Assembly (NCBI GenBank): GCA_034401135.1
Contig: JAWZSP010000004.1
Span: forward strand, 1,178,001 to 1,242,000
Direction of reading: 5' to 3'
From: Volutella citrinella
Lineage: Eukaryota; Ascomycota; Sordariomycetes; Hypocreales; Nectriaceae
Length of the DNA: 64,000 nt
The notes beneath the pieces are model-generated. The model did no database searches. It was not told the origin of the DNA and worked only from the letters and a program-made list of their open reading frames with translations. The position numbers were made by a program, and so were the translations under genes. Shown here one piece after another: positions 14,016 to 25,845 of this stretch. Each line of letters opens with the position of its first letter. Position 1 is the stretch's first letter.

Positions 14016-14979
14016 CTAGCTCGAGGCAGGAGCGGCTGTGTCCTCTTCGATAGGTTGGGGTGGCTCGAGGCCGGCGTTCTGGGCCACCCGCTTCCATATT
14101 TCCATCTCTCGGTACCGCCGCTCGCATTCCTGCCTCAGTTTGTCGTTGGAGGCACTGAGTTCGGTGATGGCCTGTTCGGTAAGGAGCTTCTCGAGCGTCC
14201 ATTTCTCAATGTTCTGCTGCTCATTCTCCTTTAATTGCGAAATAAAGCTCACTGCACGCTGCAGGATGGATCCCTTGTTCTTTTCGCAGCCTGGCACAAT
14301 CTTGGCGAGTTCGTTGATGCCTTCGTTGATTGTTTCACGGCGGCGTCGTTCGACTGTGATGTGTCAGCGGATGTCCAACGGGCAATATCGAGTACACGGG
14401 GCAGTACTTGCCCTCTTTATGGTTGTCTTTTCTCATTTTATGCCACTCCTCGGATCCAACTGTAGGTTTGGGGTTGGGAGTCGACTGATACCGGGGAGCG
14501 GCATGCTGGACACCATTTGGAGGAGCCTGCTGAGGTGGCGGAGGAGGGGCGGGAGAAGGATCCAGTAGGCTGTCAGGAGGTGGTACATCGGGATTGTAGC
14601 CGTGGTCGTGGCTGCGGTCGGCATCAGCGCCAGCTTGAGCGGCAAACTGCTCCTCGGTAGATGGCGGTACATGGAGTGTGGGATACATGCCGAGCGCCGC
14701 CTGTGCGGTGCTCGTCGCACTCGTGGGGTCGGGAGTGTCGGGATGGTCGGCGGCTGCGGCCTGCTGCAGGGCGTTGAAGTCGGCGACATTGACACCCGCG
14801 GCCTGGCTGGCTTCGATGGCGCTATCAATGAAAGAAGTAGCATCGGTAGCCATGTGTGCGGCTGGCGCGGGGCGCTTGTTCATGCGAGAAGGGCTCCCGG
14901 ATTCCCGCTTGCGCTTCTGGCCGGGGGAGCCAGTCAAGCTGGAAAGGTCGGGCTGCTCAGTCATAACAGGCTCAGCCAT
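14016..14979 (-). CDS. cbf1: CBF1-type bHLH transcription factor
   Basis: Two exons (14979-14412 and 14353-14016) encode 301 residues. The bHLH domain spans about 183-232: basic region RKDNHKEVERRRRETIN, then helix-loop-helix ELAKIVPGCEKNKGSILQRAVSFISQL. A leucine-zipper-like helix follows (LEKLLTEQAITELSASNDKL). The WHKMRKDNHKEVERRRR context is characteristic of Cbf1/Cpf1. Cbf1 binds E-box CACGTG sites and in yeasts acts at sulfur-metabolism promoters and centromeres; which roles apply here is not visible. The N-terminal 170 residues are disordered, with alanine- and proline-rich runs. The single 58-nt intron starts with GC rather than GT (GAGG|GCAAGT...CACAG|TC), and no GT donor preserves the conserved KEVERRRR sequence. 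A CTGAC branch site is present. Confidence 0.93.
14354..14411 (-). other. cbf1: GC-AG intron in cbf1
   Basis: The donor reads G|GCAAGT and the acceptor CACAG, with CTGAC upstream of the acceptor. The splice restores GTC (Val) in the invariant KEVERRRR basic region. Confidence 0.85.
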
Positions 14980-17900
14980 GGTTCAGACGTTTAAGTGTGG
15001 AAGCAAGTCGCGGATGACGACTGTCACAGAGAGGGAAAGGGGGTTTGGTTAATGCGACGGTCCACTGAGGCGGAGCCGATGTTCAAGGCCAGACGATGTC
15101 GAGGCCACGGAGGAGAGACGTAGACAATCGATGCCAGATCTGATGAGTGCAGCCGTGTTAGAACGGTGATTTCTCGTTTGGGGGCAGTTGAAACGCGCGA
15201 GACACAAAGAAGGAAGGGGAATGGAAGGGAAAGAGAGCGGAGCGGAGCGGAGCAGAACAGAACAGAACAGAGCAGAGCAGAGCAAATGAAGCTCTGGCAC
15301 TGCTGGGAAGCATTTTGAATGCAGTGAGGGGTTGCGAGCAGCAATGAGTCGGCACATGACAGGCGTCCAATGAAGCGCAAGAAAGCACATGCCTCTCGAT
15401 GTGGTGAGGTGATGATGGAAAAGGGCACCACAACTCATTTGAGGCTAGAAGAGATGAGGATGCACGAAGCCCTTCTCCCCCGATGCATCATGACAACCTT
15501 GGCCACAGTGAATTGGTCACTCGACCGCACATGCGCAGAAGGCCAGGCAAGGCTGAATGTGGGAATGCCTTGCGCTGTGCAGCGCCATGCAATGCCTCAA
15601 TACGGCGCATATACTGGGGACGTGATGGAGTGAGTCGCGACGGTGATGCGGCATGATTAATGGTAGTGAGGGCATGCAGCCACTGGGCTGATCCGTCATG
15701 GTTGTCATCGCGAAAAACAAAAAGGCGCAGTGTACACGCGCGATGGCAGAGAATGTCGCGTCAAAAGCGTAATCAAAGGCATCGCGATGAGTGAATGAAC
15801 GATTTGAGGTGCATTAGAACCGACATACCTCCCAGATCATGTGCTTTGAATGGCGGCCGGGTCCCGGGCCTCCAGATCACGAGTTTCCGTCGTCTCACGT
15901 GTCGGCGTGATCAAACTCGTGATATCGCGCGGTCCAGGTGGGAATAAGTGGTCGAGGTGGCAGGAGTCGCGTCGAGCGGGCAAACAGCGACGTTGGCGGG
16001 GGAAAATCGTAAAAAAAAATTGCAAAGGGGATGCAGCAGCTCTAGATAGATGGCGCAGGCGCGTCACGGATCACGGTGATGCGGGAGGTGAGGATTTATG
16101 TTGCAGAGGGGGCGGCGCGAAAGGGGAGGAATCTCGCAAAGCCTCGCGGGCAGGGACGTCTGATGAGCGCCGCGCTGGGGGGGTGAGGTCTGGCAGGCTA
16201 GGTGGCCCTGTAGGCAGCGCAGTGGGTGGCAGAGCAGGCGCGCTGCTCCGTACTTGCACGCTGGGGGGCGAGGGGGGGCGACGGAAGGTGGAGGCCAAGT
16301 GGGAGAGGGTCGGGTCACGCGGCAGAGGAAGAGGGTGAACACGTGCAAGTGGGTGAGGCTGGTAAGATAAATAATGCAGGTGGGTCGCTGCTCAAGGCTA
16401 GTGCCTGAGGCCGCGACATGGCCCGGCCAATCAGAAGCCCGGACCTGCCACATATGGGCGGAAATGGGTGAAAATGAGCCAGAATGGGGTGGTTGCCTCT
16501 TCCGCGCCGGGGAAGGGAAACTCACTCCCGTGGTACCTGCTCACCTCATCTGGTTCCTGCTCTTTGGGCACCTGAACGTTGCCGGCATGGTCTACCTGTC
16601 CCGGCGCCCTGGAAAGAGAACATAGGGGGAAAAAAGTAACTGCTAATAGGAGGAGAAAGGGAGAAAACCCGTCCCTCCAAAACCCAGCGACGGTCGTCAG
16701 AAGGAGCCTCAATCAACAGCAAAAGAGGCATAGTCACCAAGGCTGCCAGGACGAAGGCCTACCACTTGAAGCGCTTCCACTCAGCCTCTGCCCAGAGTAG
16801 AAAAGGGCACTACCTCTGCGAACTACACCATAGAGCTACCTGCCTGCCGAACGTCACGGCTACTACTATAGTACTAGCTGAATTTCGCAGCAGCTGAGCA
16901 GAGAGCACAGCATTGCACGAATAACAGCAGCCTCCATCAATGCTACTGGAGGCCCAGGCGCATGTGGAGACAGGTAAAAGGACCATGGATGACCGAGTGA
17001 CTAGCACTTAGACGCAAGATGCAAGACACAGACGCCTCATCCCCCTCCCCTGGTTGCAGATGGATTGCAATTCTCTTCAGCCGCCGTCCAGCAAACAAGC
17101 ATGGTCTGCCCCCCGAGCTGATAAGGCACCCGGGCGGGCAAACGCCAACAGCCATCCTGAACGCGTGGGTAATACTGGCGCTTGTTTGCTGTTGATGCAC
17201 CAGTCCTCGCTCGGAGGGATCTCCTCATATCTGCGGGAGCCCGGACCTACCCCTGTTCCCCACAGCCGAGGCACTCTGGAGTCCCAACTTTTGAAGCCCA
17301 CGTCGACCAGCATGAAATCACTGCTTCCGGGACGGCTGTGAGCCATAACACAGGCGCCTCTGGGGATTCCATCCAAAACACCGGTACCGGGTCATGGAAG
17401 CACCCCTTGATAATTAGGGTGAGAGGATGTGCAGCAAGTGAAGGAGGCAAGCTGCTACTTGGCGCACCCGAGAGCAGCTTTCAACTAACAATGGGAGCCC
17501 CCCTGCTCAGCCATCCACACCACCCTCAGTGTCAAATCACCTGATCGCCTCTTAGGCATCACTTGACGGTTGCAGGGTGAAACAGCGACCCAGCTGGCGG
17601 ATGACGCGAATCACGTTGGAGATACGTCCGTCCATCCGCCCATATGGGAGACGGAAAGATGGAGTGTGTCGAGTTGGAGATTCGTGGGTCGCTGAAGCTG
17701 GCCGAAATAAGTTGGCCTGCCTAGGTCAGGTAGGTAAGCTGACCAGCTTCGATCTGGGTGGCAGGGTGCTGCAAAACAGAGAACAAGATGTACCCCACGC
17801 TCTCATCGATTTGTCGCTCCTGTTGGTTGGACCAGACACGCCCACCTGCAGATGGCAGCGGAGCTCTGGACGAGCTGAGATTACCCACAAACCCATGGGC

Positions 17901-18669
17901 TAGGGCAGGAGGTCTCAAACCCCCCCAGCTTGACATGTCCAAGCTGACAAGTCGAGCTGGCATGGAATGAAACAAGCCGGCGACAAGCGACGATCCCGTT
18001 TGCCTTTCCCTTCCCAACCATGAGTCCCAATCACACATCTAACATAACCCGCCCGGCAGTGCATGGATATGGTGATACCATATATGCCTCTGGCCACAAT
18101 GTTGTAGTGATTGGCAGCCCCATCGCGCCTCCATCCCAGAGTCTCCGGCGGGCTGCTCGCTGGATCACGAATGATCACCGTGTCCCTGCCCAACGCCCTC
18201 CAGCATTCTGCACTGGCAGAAATGCACTAAGGGCGGGCTGCAGACTTCTAAGGGAACGACCGGATACCTTGGTTCGGCCACCCGTCCTATGCAGGACAGG
18301 CAAGACAAAACGAAGGGAATCTTTCCATGCGATCGGTCGGGCCTCTTACCCGCTCCGTGGATCTGCAGACTGCATAATTTTTGTGTTCGATCATCCGTAT
18401 TTGTAACCCATAAACCTATCGGATTCCCAAACCACCGTTAATCGTGGCCGTTCGCACGTTCCCCTCATGACGTGACCTTGACTGAATCAGAATGGTTGGT
18501 TAGTCTCGCTGCGGTACGTACCTCGCGATAACGTCAAGGCTCAAGCGACCATCCGACCTTAACCCAACCTCAACTTTCCACCTCCGCCGGCCGAGAGTCT
18601 CATGTCTCGCCCTGCCGACCGCAACTCTGAAGCTCCTCAGCCTTCAGCATCCAGCGACACACTCTAGCC
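14980..18669. other. divergent intergenic region between cbf1 and fyv10
   Basis: These 3.7 kb separate two divergently transcribed genes. The cbf1 side carries a pentanucleotide array (15235-15284). An ACCTAGGT-like cluster lies around 17715-17735. A CRE-like TGACGTGA occurs near 18469, close to the fyv10 start. Open frames here lack domains and are probably chance products of the GC content. Confidence 0.5.
15235..15284. repeat. imperfect pentanucleotide array
   Basis: About ten tandem 5-mers run as AGCGG, AGCAG, AACAG and AGCAG variants. The array sits about 260-305 bp upstream of the cbf1 start codon, so it may be in its 5' leader. Confidence 0.8.
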
Positions 18670-20126
18670 ATGGCGGATCACGAATTTTCCCAGATCAAGC
18701 ACAATGATCATCTGCTGCTCGTACGTGCTACCCAAGACCACCCCCTCCAATTCAACAGCCAAACCCATCATCGCCGTTCGCTGCTCCATGCCGCCAACTG
18801 CTGCTAATAACGAGAGTGTAGGACCAACCCCTACTTCGCCTTCCCTCGGAGCTTCTCCGAAATAATTTCCGCGCTGCCCACTTCACTCTAGAGAAGGACA
18901 CCACCGCCCTAAAGACACAGCTCAAGGACGCCGCCACGGCCGCCGTTTCGGGCCGCGCCTCGCAGCAAGATGTCCTTCGCAGCCTCGACGCTATGCTGAC
19001 CCGCATGCGCGGCGTCAAGCGTAAACTGGCGGCTGGTGCAGCCGACGAGGCTCGCCTACACACCCAGGCCGCCGCTCGCATCGCTCACCTCGACGAGCTC
19101 TACGCCCTATCCTCCGTCGACGACGTCAAATACGAATCCTGGAGCCGCAAGCGTCTCGACCGCCTCCTCGCCGACTACCTGCTGCGACATGGTTACAATG
19201 AATCTGCCAAGGAGCTGGCGCAGCAACGATCGATGGAGAACCTCGTTGATGTGGACACTTTTGTCGCTATGAGCCGGATCCGGGACAGGCTCATCGCGGG
19301 CAGCGTCGTAGAGGCGCTGTCGTGGTGTACAGATAACAAGAAAGAGTTACGAAAGATGGAGGTATGGCTGCTTTCTTCACCCGTCTGAACATTCCAGGTT
19401 GAAAGAAGTTACTGACATCGCTCCCCTCGCCTCCAGAGCAAGCTCGAGTTCATGCTTCGCTTCCAGCAGTATATCGAACTCGTCCGAACTCAATCTGCGT
19501 CCAAACTCACCGAGGCAATCACCCACGCCAAGAGGCATCTCATTCCCTATCGAGCAACCTTCCCCCGTGAGGTCCAACAAGCCTGTGGCATTCTCGCCTT
19601 CCCACCCAGCAACCCGTCCTCAGCAGCCTATGCCGATCTCTATAAGCCTTCTCGTTGGCAAGATTTGGCGGAGCTCTTCACCACCACGCACAACCAGCTT
19701 CTGGCTCTCCCTGCCGTGCCCCTTCTGCACGTCGCTCTCACTTCTGGCCTATCAGCCCTCAAGACGCCGGCCTGCCATTCAACTGCTCCCTCATCAGCGA
19801 CGGGCCATGGCCACCACGCCGAGGGCGATGGAGTTGCCGAGGGCAGCACCAACGTGGCGGCTACGGAGGCTTCGACACTTGGCCAGGGAGTGTGCCCGAT
19901 ATGTTCGACCGAGCTCAACGAGCTGGCACGTAATGTTCCATACGCTCATCATACCAAGAGCCATGTCGAGAATGACTTGCGGCTCCTCCCTAATGGCTGT
20001 GTGTACGGCAAGGAGCGCCTTGAAACGCAAGCAAAGAAGGCAGGCTTGTCGCAGGATATGGTCAAGGATCTTCGCACCGGCGAGACATACTCTGTGGACT
20101 CGCTGAAAAGGGTCTATATTACCTAG
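18670..20126 (+). CDS. fyv10: GID/CTLH ubiquitin ligase subunit Fyv10 (Gid9/MAEA)
   Basis: Three exons (18670-18720, 18822-19361, 19437-20126) give 426 residues. A LisH motif lies around 126-158 ([20 protein letters not shown]). CTLH/CRA helices follow ([37 protein letters not shown]). A degenerate RING-Gid domain starts near residue 350: CPICSTEL, then [20 protein letters not shown]. This order is diagnostic of the MAEA/Fyv10 subunit of the GID complex, which in yeast ubiquitinates gluconeogenic enzymes when glucose returns. The first exon is tiny (17 residues, [17 protein letters not shown]). A histidine/glycine-rich linker precedes the RING. The gene is convergent with caf1. Confidence 0.93.
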
Positions 20127-21195
20127 TGGATGAGCTCCCCGAGCATATCAAGCACTCTACCCCACTCACAAGGTCTGCTGTAGAGTGGGAAGGCTGGCTT
20201 CAATTACGATTCTCTGCAAACATAAGTGAACAACAGGAACAGGTTGGTGGGTACGGAAATAGGGCATTTTGTATGAATTGTCTTTGAGCCTTGATCAGGC
20301 TTTGGCGCCCTGGCGTTTGATGATGAAAATGCGCGTCGTTTGGCACAGCATCCAGATAGAATATCACGACTTTACGCTGCTGCAAAACATAGCTTATGGT
20401 ACACGAGTACCTGGTGCACTACCCGCGTGTGCGGCGCTGACCATGGTACCATGGTACGATGAGAGATTGGCAAATAAGCTCGAATACCAATATTTAAGTG
20501 ATACAATACAGGGGGCGGGTTGCGCCAAATCACAAAACCACCCAAAAACCCCCTCCAGCCCTGTATACTTCCGTAGAAGAACTCTGCGTCGACACTGCCC
20601 CCTTTGCCAACCCCCATTCCATTTCCGATACCAGCAAACCAAAGGAAACCGGGTAAAAAAAACACAACCAGTGAAAACAAGGTATCTACCTCCGAGACCA
20701 TCACTTTCGGAGGCAGTAGCGTATGCGAAGCGAACCGCTGCGTTCTGCGCCAAAAGGAAAGAGTACCATTGCTTATTCCAGCCTTCATGCCGCCCGTTTT
20801 CAACAGAGCACCAAGGCGCGTTCGGAGGCAGTGTGGGCTCCGTTGCTGAGGTAGGAAACCCATCTCGGGGGGTTATAGGTGAGGTTTTAGCGTGGGAGAT
20901 ATATGGAGAGGTACGAGGAGGTAGGTCCCAATATACAAGTATGCGTGTTCATACAGGATGCGTTCGATGCATGCCTCATCCCGTCCAGGCCCGAAAACGG
21001 AAAGGACGGGAAGCTGGAAGAGAGGTCGGAGCAGGATTGAGAGGCGAGCGAGAGGCGGAGAAGGTTGTTCGAAACAGACACAGGAGGCGTAGAAGGGTGG
21101 ATGTCAAGTAATAACAATGGTAGTTTTTCTTCCGAGCCGGTTCTATCGGCCTTACGATGGTATGTTTTTTCCCCCTCCATCCACGATACGGTCGC
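20127..21195. other. convergent intergenic region with palindrome
   Basis: This is 3' flanking sequence of fyv10 and caf1. A 280-codon open frame crosses it on the plus strand but has no domain and overlaps the expected caf1 3' UTR. A 16-bp perfect palindrome is at 20440-20455. Confidence 0.5.
20440..20455. repeat. perfect 16-bp palindrome
   Basis: ACCATGGTACCATGGT is self-complementary. It lies in the fyv10-caf1 convergent spacer. Confidence 0.8.
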
Positions 21196-22728
21196 CTATC
21201 GGTTGTTGCCCGCAAAGGCAAAGCTGCCAAACACGCCGCCGCCACCCCCAGGCGTCATAGGCCCGGTGTTGGCGAGGCCGTTGGTGTTATGGCTTTGCGC
21301 AGCCGGTGTGCTGGCGAGCCCGACAGCACTCGTGTTAGGTGTGCTGGGCGCGCCGCCGTTGAGGCCATTGGCATCAGCATGACCGCCGGCTTGGTTGAGC
21401 ATGGAAGCCGTGATGAGCCCGACGTCAGGGATGCCGAGGCCCCAGACCTTACCGACATGCTCATCGGGAATCTCGCCGTTGAAGATCTTGTCGCGCATCT
21501 GGAAGAAGACGCGGCCTGTGAGGAGGGAGTCGGAGCCAGCCTGGTGGGCGGAGCCGACACGCTTGATCTTGAGCGTCTCGGCGATGTTCTCCAGGCCAGA
21601 CTTGTGCTCGAATTTTTGCAGGATTTCAGCACTGCTGGGGTCCCCTGGTGTTAGCAAGCCCGAGTTGTGCAGGCGAATGGCGTGCTTCATCAGGTGCTTG
21701 ACATCATATGTGGTGGGGAAGTAAAGCTTCATCTTGTGATTAAAGTCAACCTCGTCGTTAGGGAGGGGCATGCAAATGAGGAGCTTGGTCAGGTAGCCAA
21801 AGTCATAGCCGCCATGGAACGAGATCCATTTGACATTGTCGAAGCAGACGAGGCCGGAGGGAATGAGGAGAGAGGCGAACTCATGAGGGTCGATACCGTC
21901 GCGCTCGAGGAGGTTGAAGTCGATGCCGGCCTGCTGGAGAGACTCTATCGACTTCTCGTTGTACATGTCGTCTTTGAGGGCGAACTTGAAGTTGAACTGC
22001 CAGGAACAGGGGAATGGGCCCTGGAGCACCGACCGTCGAGCCGCCATGCCCAGGTCCTTATCGAGGGTTCCAGGGCGGGGCGGGGGTGTCTCGCCATCTT
22101 CGTTGAATAGTGTCAGGCCAATCTGAATAACCTTGAGCATGTCGACATTGGTTCGGAGACATTGATAGTGGTAGTCGCTCTTCCCTCGAAAGCCGCCCAT
22201 AGGTCTTGACACGACACCGGGGAATTCTGTATCCTGAAAACGGAGTCTCGTTTAGTACAACCTTCACACCCTGAGCTCGAAGAAGTCGGTCCTTACCATG
22301 GCGATGTACGGATACTTGTCCACTAGGTCCCGTAGCACGGCCATCTCCTCGTGCAAGTTGTGCTTCCAAACCTCTCGTATCCGACCTTTGTTGGGCTGGG
22401 ACCTCATTGTAGGATGCTCCATCAGCATGTTGTGCTGGACCTGGCCGCCATGTTGGTGCTGCTGGAGGCCGGCGCCAGGCCCGTGTGCGAAGCCCATGCG
22501 GGCGCTCTGGCTACCGAAGCCGGAGTCTGCAAAGCCCGCAGCAGCGGCAGCCGCGCCGAAGGCGTTGCCGTTGGCACCAGAGAATGGGCTGATCTGGGCA
22601 TTGGCGTTGAGATACTGGTTGGCGCCTAGGTGACTGCCTTGGGGTTGGGCGTGTGACGGAAAGCCTCCTTGGTGATAGGGCCCGCCGACGCCGGGTCCGG
22701 CGCCGAAGCCCCGAAGTTGTGGAGGCAT
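21196..22728 (-). CDS. caf1: CCR4-NOT deadenylase subunit Caf1/Pop2
   Basis: Two exons (22728-22297 and 22233-21196) joined across a 63-nt intron encode 489 residues. The protein is the DEDD-type 3' exonuclease that shortens mRNA poly(A) tails within CCR4-NOT in the cytoplasm. Catalytic acidic residues are visible as D145 and E147 in DTEFPG, D288 in FHGGYDFGYL and D379 in HQAGSDSLLT. The N-terminal ~115 residues are a glycine/glutamine/alanine-rich tail, and the C-terminal ~60 are glycine/asparagine/threonine-rich. Tails of this kind are common in filamentous fungi and absent from the ~285-residue human CNOT7. The intron falls exactly before the catalytic DTE motif. It faces the NDUFB3 gene across a ~725-bp divergent promoter. 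Confidence 0.95.
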
Positions 22729-23453
22729 GAGGACTATGTGGGGGTGTTGGTAGCCGTGGTCGCGGCGGTATGGTGAATCAGGAGCTTTCTGGTGAAGTCC
22801 GGAGAGCGGGCGCAGAAAGTTGTCACTCGGGTCGCCGCTGAACCTGCAGTCGTCGTCTCCACGTGGATAGTTTGAAGTCGGTTTCTAGCGTGACGGCGCG
22901 GGGAGACAGAATCGTTGTCCTCGGCCGCGACGACTTCTCATTGAGATAGCCAGGAGGTGATCGGGGTGCCCCGCAAATAACGTCACGACTGCCACAGGCG
23001 ACAAGGCGCAGTGGTGCTGTGCGGCGTCGTCGAGGTCGAGAATCGGGCGAGGGACCAAGGGAGGAGAGCGATGATGCAAGCGCTGGCTGGGGTGGTGAGG
23101 TGGCGGGCGCCGTGCTCGGGATGGTATTCGCAGGTAGGAGTTTTCGGAGAGGGTAGTTCTCTGCACTTCCGGCAATGGTGGCGGCTATGAGGCTGGAGTG
23201 AGAGAAATGGGGTGGATTGATGTCGACTGAGTCTTCGTTTTGCCTGTCCAGCACCAGCAGAGTTGCGATGCATGCAAGCAGTTGGTGGTGGGCGGGCAGT
23301 CGCTGCGCACGGGCCATCGGAAGTACCGGGGTACTTTGTTCCGGGCTCTCCAATCGCCCGGCGCCCAGTCAGTGCGAATTGGCTCGTTCTCCATTCGCTC
23401 GCAACCTCATCGTCTGTTTCCGAGCAAACCAGCTGCGCCAGGAATCACCCACG
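22729..23453. other. divergent promoter region, caf1 / NDUFB3
   Basis: These 725 bp must hold both promoters and leaders. No obvious TATA box and no coding content were seen. Confidence 0.55.
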
Positions 23454-23945
23454 ATGCTTGCCACGAGGTACGCCTATCCTACTCTCCGCATCGGTGCTGA
23501 AGCCATGCGGGCCAATTGATCCCTCAGACCACGATTGTCGCTGACCGTCGCCGCCCTGCAGAGTGCTACGAGCCGCCGCCGGCGGGCCCAAGCCCAACAT
23601 CACCGGCTTCAACATGCGGTCCTTCAAGGAGGCCACCGGTACGCCTCGATACGACCCCTGGGAGCGAAAGTACGTTTATTTCCCCTATGGATCTTTCGGT
23701 TGTCCCAGCCTGTGGGGGTGTATTGGCCGCCGTGCCGCCCTTGAGCCGAGCTTCAGACGCAATTGCTAACCCCGCGACCTTTTGACAGTGAGGCCTGGCG
23801 ATACCAAGGCCCCTACACCCGCTGGAACCGCTTCAAGGGCGGCCTTCCTGGCCTGGGCATTGCGACCGTCGCCTTTGCTGGCTACTGCGGCTACGAGTAC
23901 CTCTTCCTCCAGGACGACCACCACCACGGCGAGGCCCACCACTAA
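23454..23945 (+). CDS. NADH:ubiquinone oxidoreductase B12 subunit (NDUFB3)
   Basis: Three exons (23454-23467, 23562-23669, 23789-23945) encode 92 residues. The first exon is only 14 nt (MLAT plus two bases); joining it gives MLATRVLRAAAGGPKPNITG. The family core is clear: RYDPWERNEAWRYQGPYTRW, then NRFKGGLPGLGIATVAFAGY, a single transmembrane segment, and the histidine-rich end DDHHHGEAHH. It is an accessory subunit of the membrane arm of mitochondrial complex I. The length matches fungal homologues. The microexon is inferred from splice signals (ACGAG|GTACGC) and is the least certain part. Confidence 0.88.
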
Positions 23946-24690
23946 GCAATCGAAAAGACAACCGCGGCTGTACGAGGGAGAAAGGGGGGAGTCGAAATCT
24001 GCAAAGTGCTTAGACATAAGGGAAAGAAGCAGGTGGTTTGATGTATCTGTGTACATATACCTCACACGCTGAGGGCGAGCGTGCTAGAGTTTCGGGACGG
24101 GGTCAATAAAGACAACCTCAAAAACAAGACATTACAAGGCTACAGAATGATTTCATTTGGGCACGTTTCGGTGGGACAGCTTCACACGGATTCCGAAAAC
24201 TACATGGTCATTCGGTCGATACAAGAGTGAAGATTGCGAAATGCCACCCACCACTCCAAGGAGTAGTGGTCGGCTCGGAATGCCGTGCATGTAGCCGGGG
24301 AGCATGCTGGCACAAGCTGACACGACTAAGAGTTCGAACGCACCGATTACACAGTTGGAGGAACAGAGCCAGCCAGCATTGCAAGTTCCAAACATTCTTG
24401 TTTCATTCTGATGTCTGTGTATGACGTCTAACAGACTCCCCGGTGGTGCATACTTTGTGCTTCCAAGCCAAGGGCGATGTGCAATGTATCCGTCCGTCCA
24501 ATGAATGGTATCCCAGAAGTGAAAAGGAAAAGAAGGTGACATGCCTCCTCTCAACAACGCCGCAGGTGCCCATGTCCTGTTGTCCCAGCCTGTAAAACAC
24601 CAACCTCAACCCGATCCGCCCCACCACGAAAAGTGCGCCACCCGATCCTTTTTGCCTTTAAAAACAGATGCAACAAGACGACAAGCCACG
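23946..24690. other. convergent intergenic region
   Basis: This is the 3' flanks of NDUFB3 and the coiled-coil gene. No coding signal was seen. Confidence 0.6.
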
Positions 24691-25845
24691 TTATCGCACA
24701 ACTACATCTAACACGAGACCGTTTGCCGCGTCCAGCGCGCTGTCGACGGCAGTCTCCAGCTCCTCGACGCGGGTTTTCAGGCCCTTGTTCTCGTCCTTGA
24801 GCAGATTCACCGTGTCCCACGCCATGCTGGCGTCCTGTCCCTGGCAGTTGGCACAGCTGCGGGCAGACGCGCCCCCATCGTCGTCTCTGTCGTTGGCAGA
24901 GCCCCTGAAGAGTTTCTGGAAGGTTGACATCTGCGCACCACTCGATCGGCTTGCCCGCGGCGGCTCCAAGATGACGGGCCTCTGGCAGGGCTGAGGGGTT
25001 GAGACTGGACTCATCTCACTACACATGCTCGTGGCAATGGTCGGGCTGCGAGAGCGTGAAAAGATGCTCGCCTCGTCCATGCTCTCCGTGTCAGTGTCGA
25101 GGCTGAGGTCGGATTTCGACGTAGCCGAGCTCTTCCGCCGGTCCTTCTTCTGCTGGTCTTCCTCGACATGCAAGTCTTCCGAGACAGTGGACGGTGCCGA
25201 CTGAGACCCCTTCTTGATGCGGGTCGACTCCTCGTCCATTCGCATCCTCCGCTCCTGGGCGAGCTCCTGCAGAATTGATTGCATGGTAGCCTCGCGCTCG
25301 GCCGCCTTGCGGGCCATCTCCTCGAGCTGCAACTTGAGATGGTGGACGCGGACCTCGACTTCATCCTTCTCCTCCGACTGGGCTTCCCGGTCGGCCTTTA
25401 GCTCGTGAAACTCAATCACACGCTGCTGGTAGGCTGCTTGGAACTTGGAGAGGAGGCCAGTCGCCGTCATCTGAAGATTCTTGAAGGCAGCCGGTGAGAA
25501 GGCATCGCCGAGTGCGGGAGCACCACCGGGGAAGAGGGCGGCATTGATGTCGAGGTTGATGAGCTCGTCGTCCTGGGGCACAGTGACGGGCGATAAGGAG
25601 TTGTCCTTGGCGAGACCGCCCGAGAGAAACGGGAAGCGGCCCGCCGACGCAGATGAGCTCCGGGAGAGCCACGTCGGGAAGCGAGCGCGTGGAGTTGTTT
25701 CCGACTGCGGGGAATTGCTGTCTGTGGAGGTGGGCGAGATTGGTGATGTGGTAGATGGAGCATTGTGCGGCGTCGGTGCAGCGGTTCTTGAGGCGTCGCG
25801 GGCCGTGTACGACGGCCGCCTCTTGTTGTCGCCGGTGAATGACAT
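24691..25845 (-). CDS. conserved-looking coiled-coil protein, unknown function
   Basis: A single uninterrupted frame of 384 residues. The N-terminal ~100 residues are Ser/Thr/Pro-rich and probably disordered (phosphorylation-type composition). Residues about 128-205 form a long charged coiled coil (FHELKADREAQSEEKDEVEV, then ARKAAEREATMQSILQELAQ). A serine/acidic linker follows, then a compact C-terminal block with a CxxC pair (SCANCQGQDASMAWDTVNLL) and a second coiled coil (ENKGLKTRVEELETAVDSAL). The C-terminal block looks like the conserved part. I do not recognise the family by name. No signal peptide or membrane segment is present. Confidence 0.8.
   Translation of the reverse strand: MSFTGDNKRRPSYTARDASRTAAPTPHNAPSTTSPISPTSTDSNSPQSETTPRARFPTWLSRSSSASAGRFPFLSGGLAKDNSLSPVTVPQDDELINLDINAALFPGGAPALGDAFSPAAFKNLQMTATGLLSKFQAAYQQRVIEFHELKADREAQSEEKDEVEVRVHHLKLQLEEMARKAAEREATMQSILQELAQERRMRMDEESTRIKKGSQSAPSTVSEDLHVEEDQQKKDRRKSSATSKSDLSLDTDTESMDEASIFSRSRSPTIATSMCSEMSPVSTPQPCQRPVILEPPRASRSSGAQMSTFQKLFRGSANDRDDDGGASARSCANCQGQDASMAWDTVNLLKDENKGLKTRVEELETAVDSALDAANGLVLDVVVR

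Noticed and set aside
20269..21111. 280-codon plus-strand frame between fyv10 and caf1
   Set aside because: It falls in the convergent 3' spacer; composition is random and no splice or domain support is visible.
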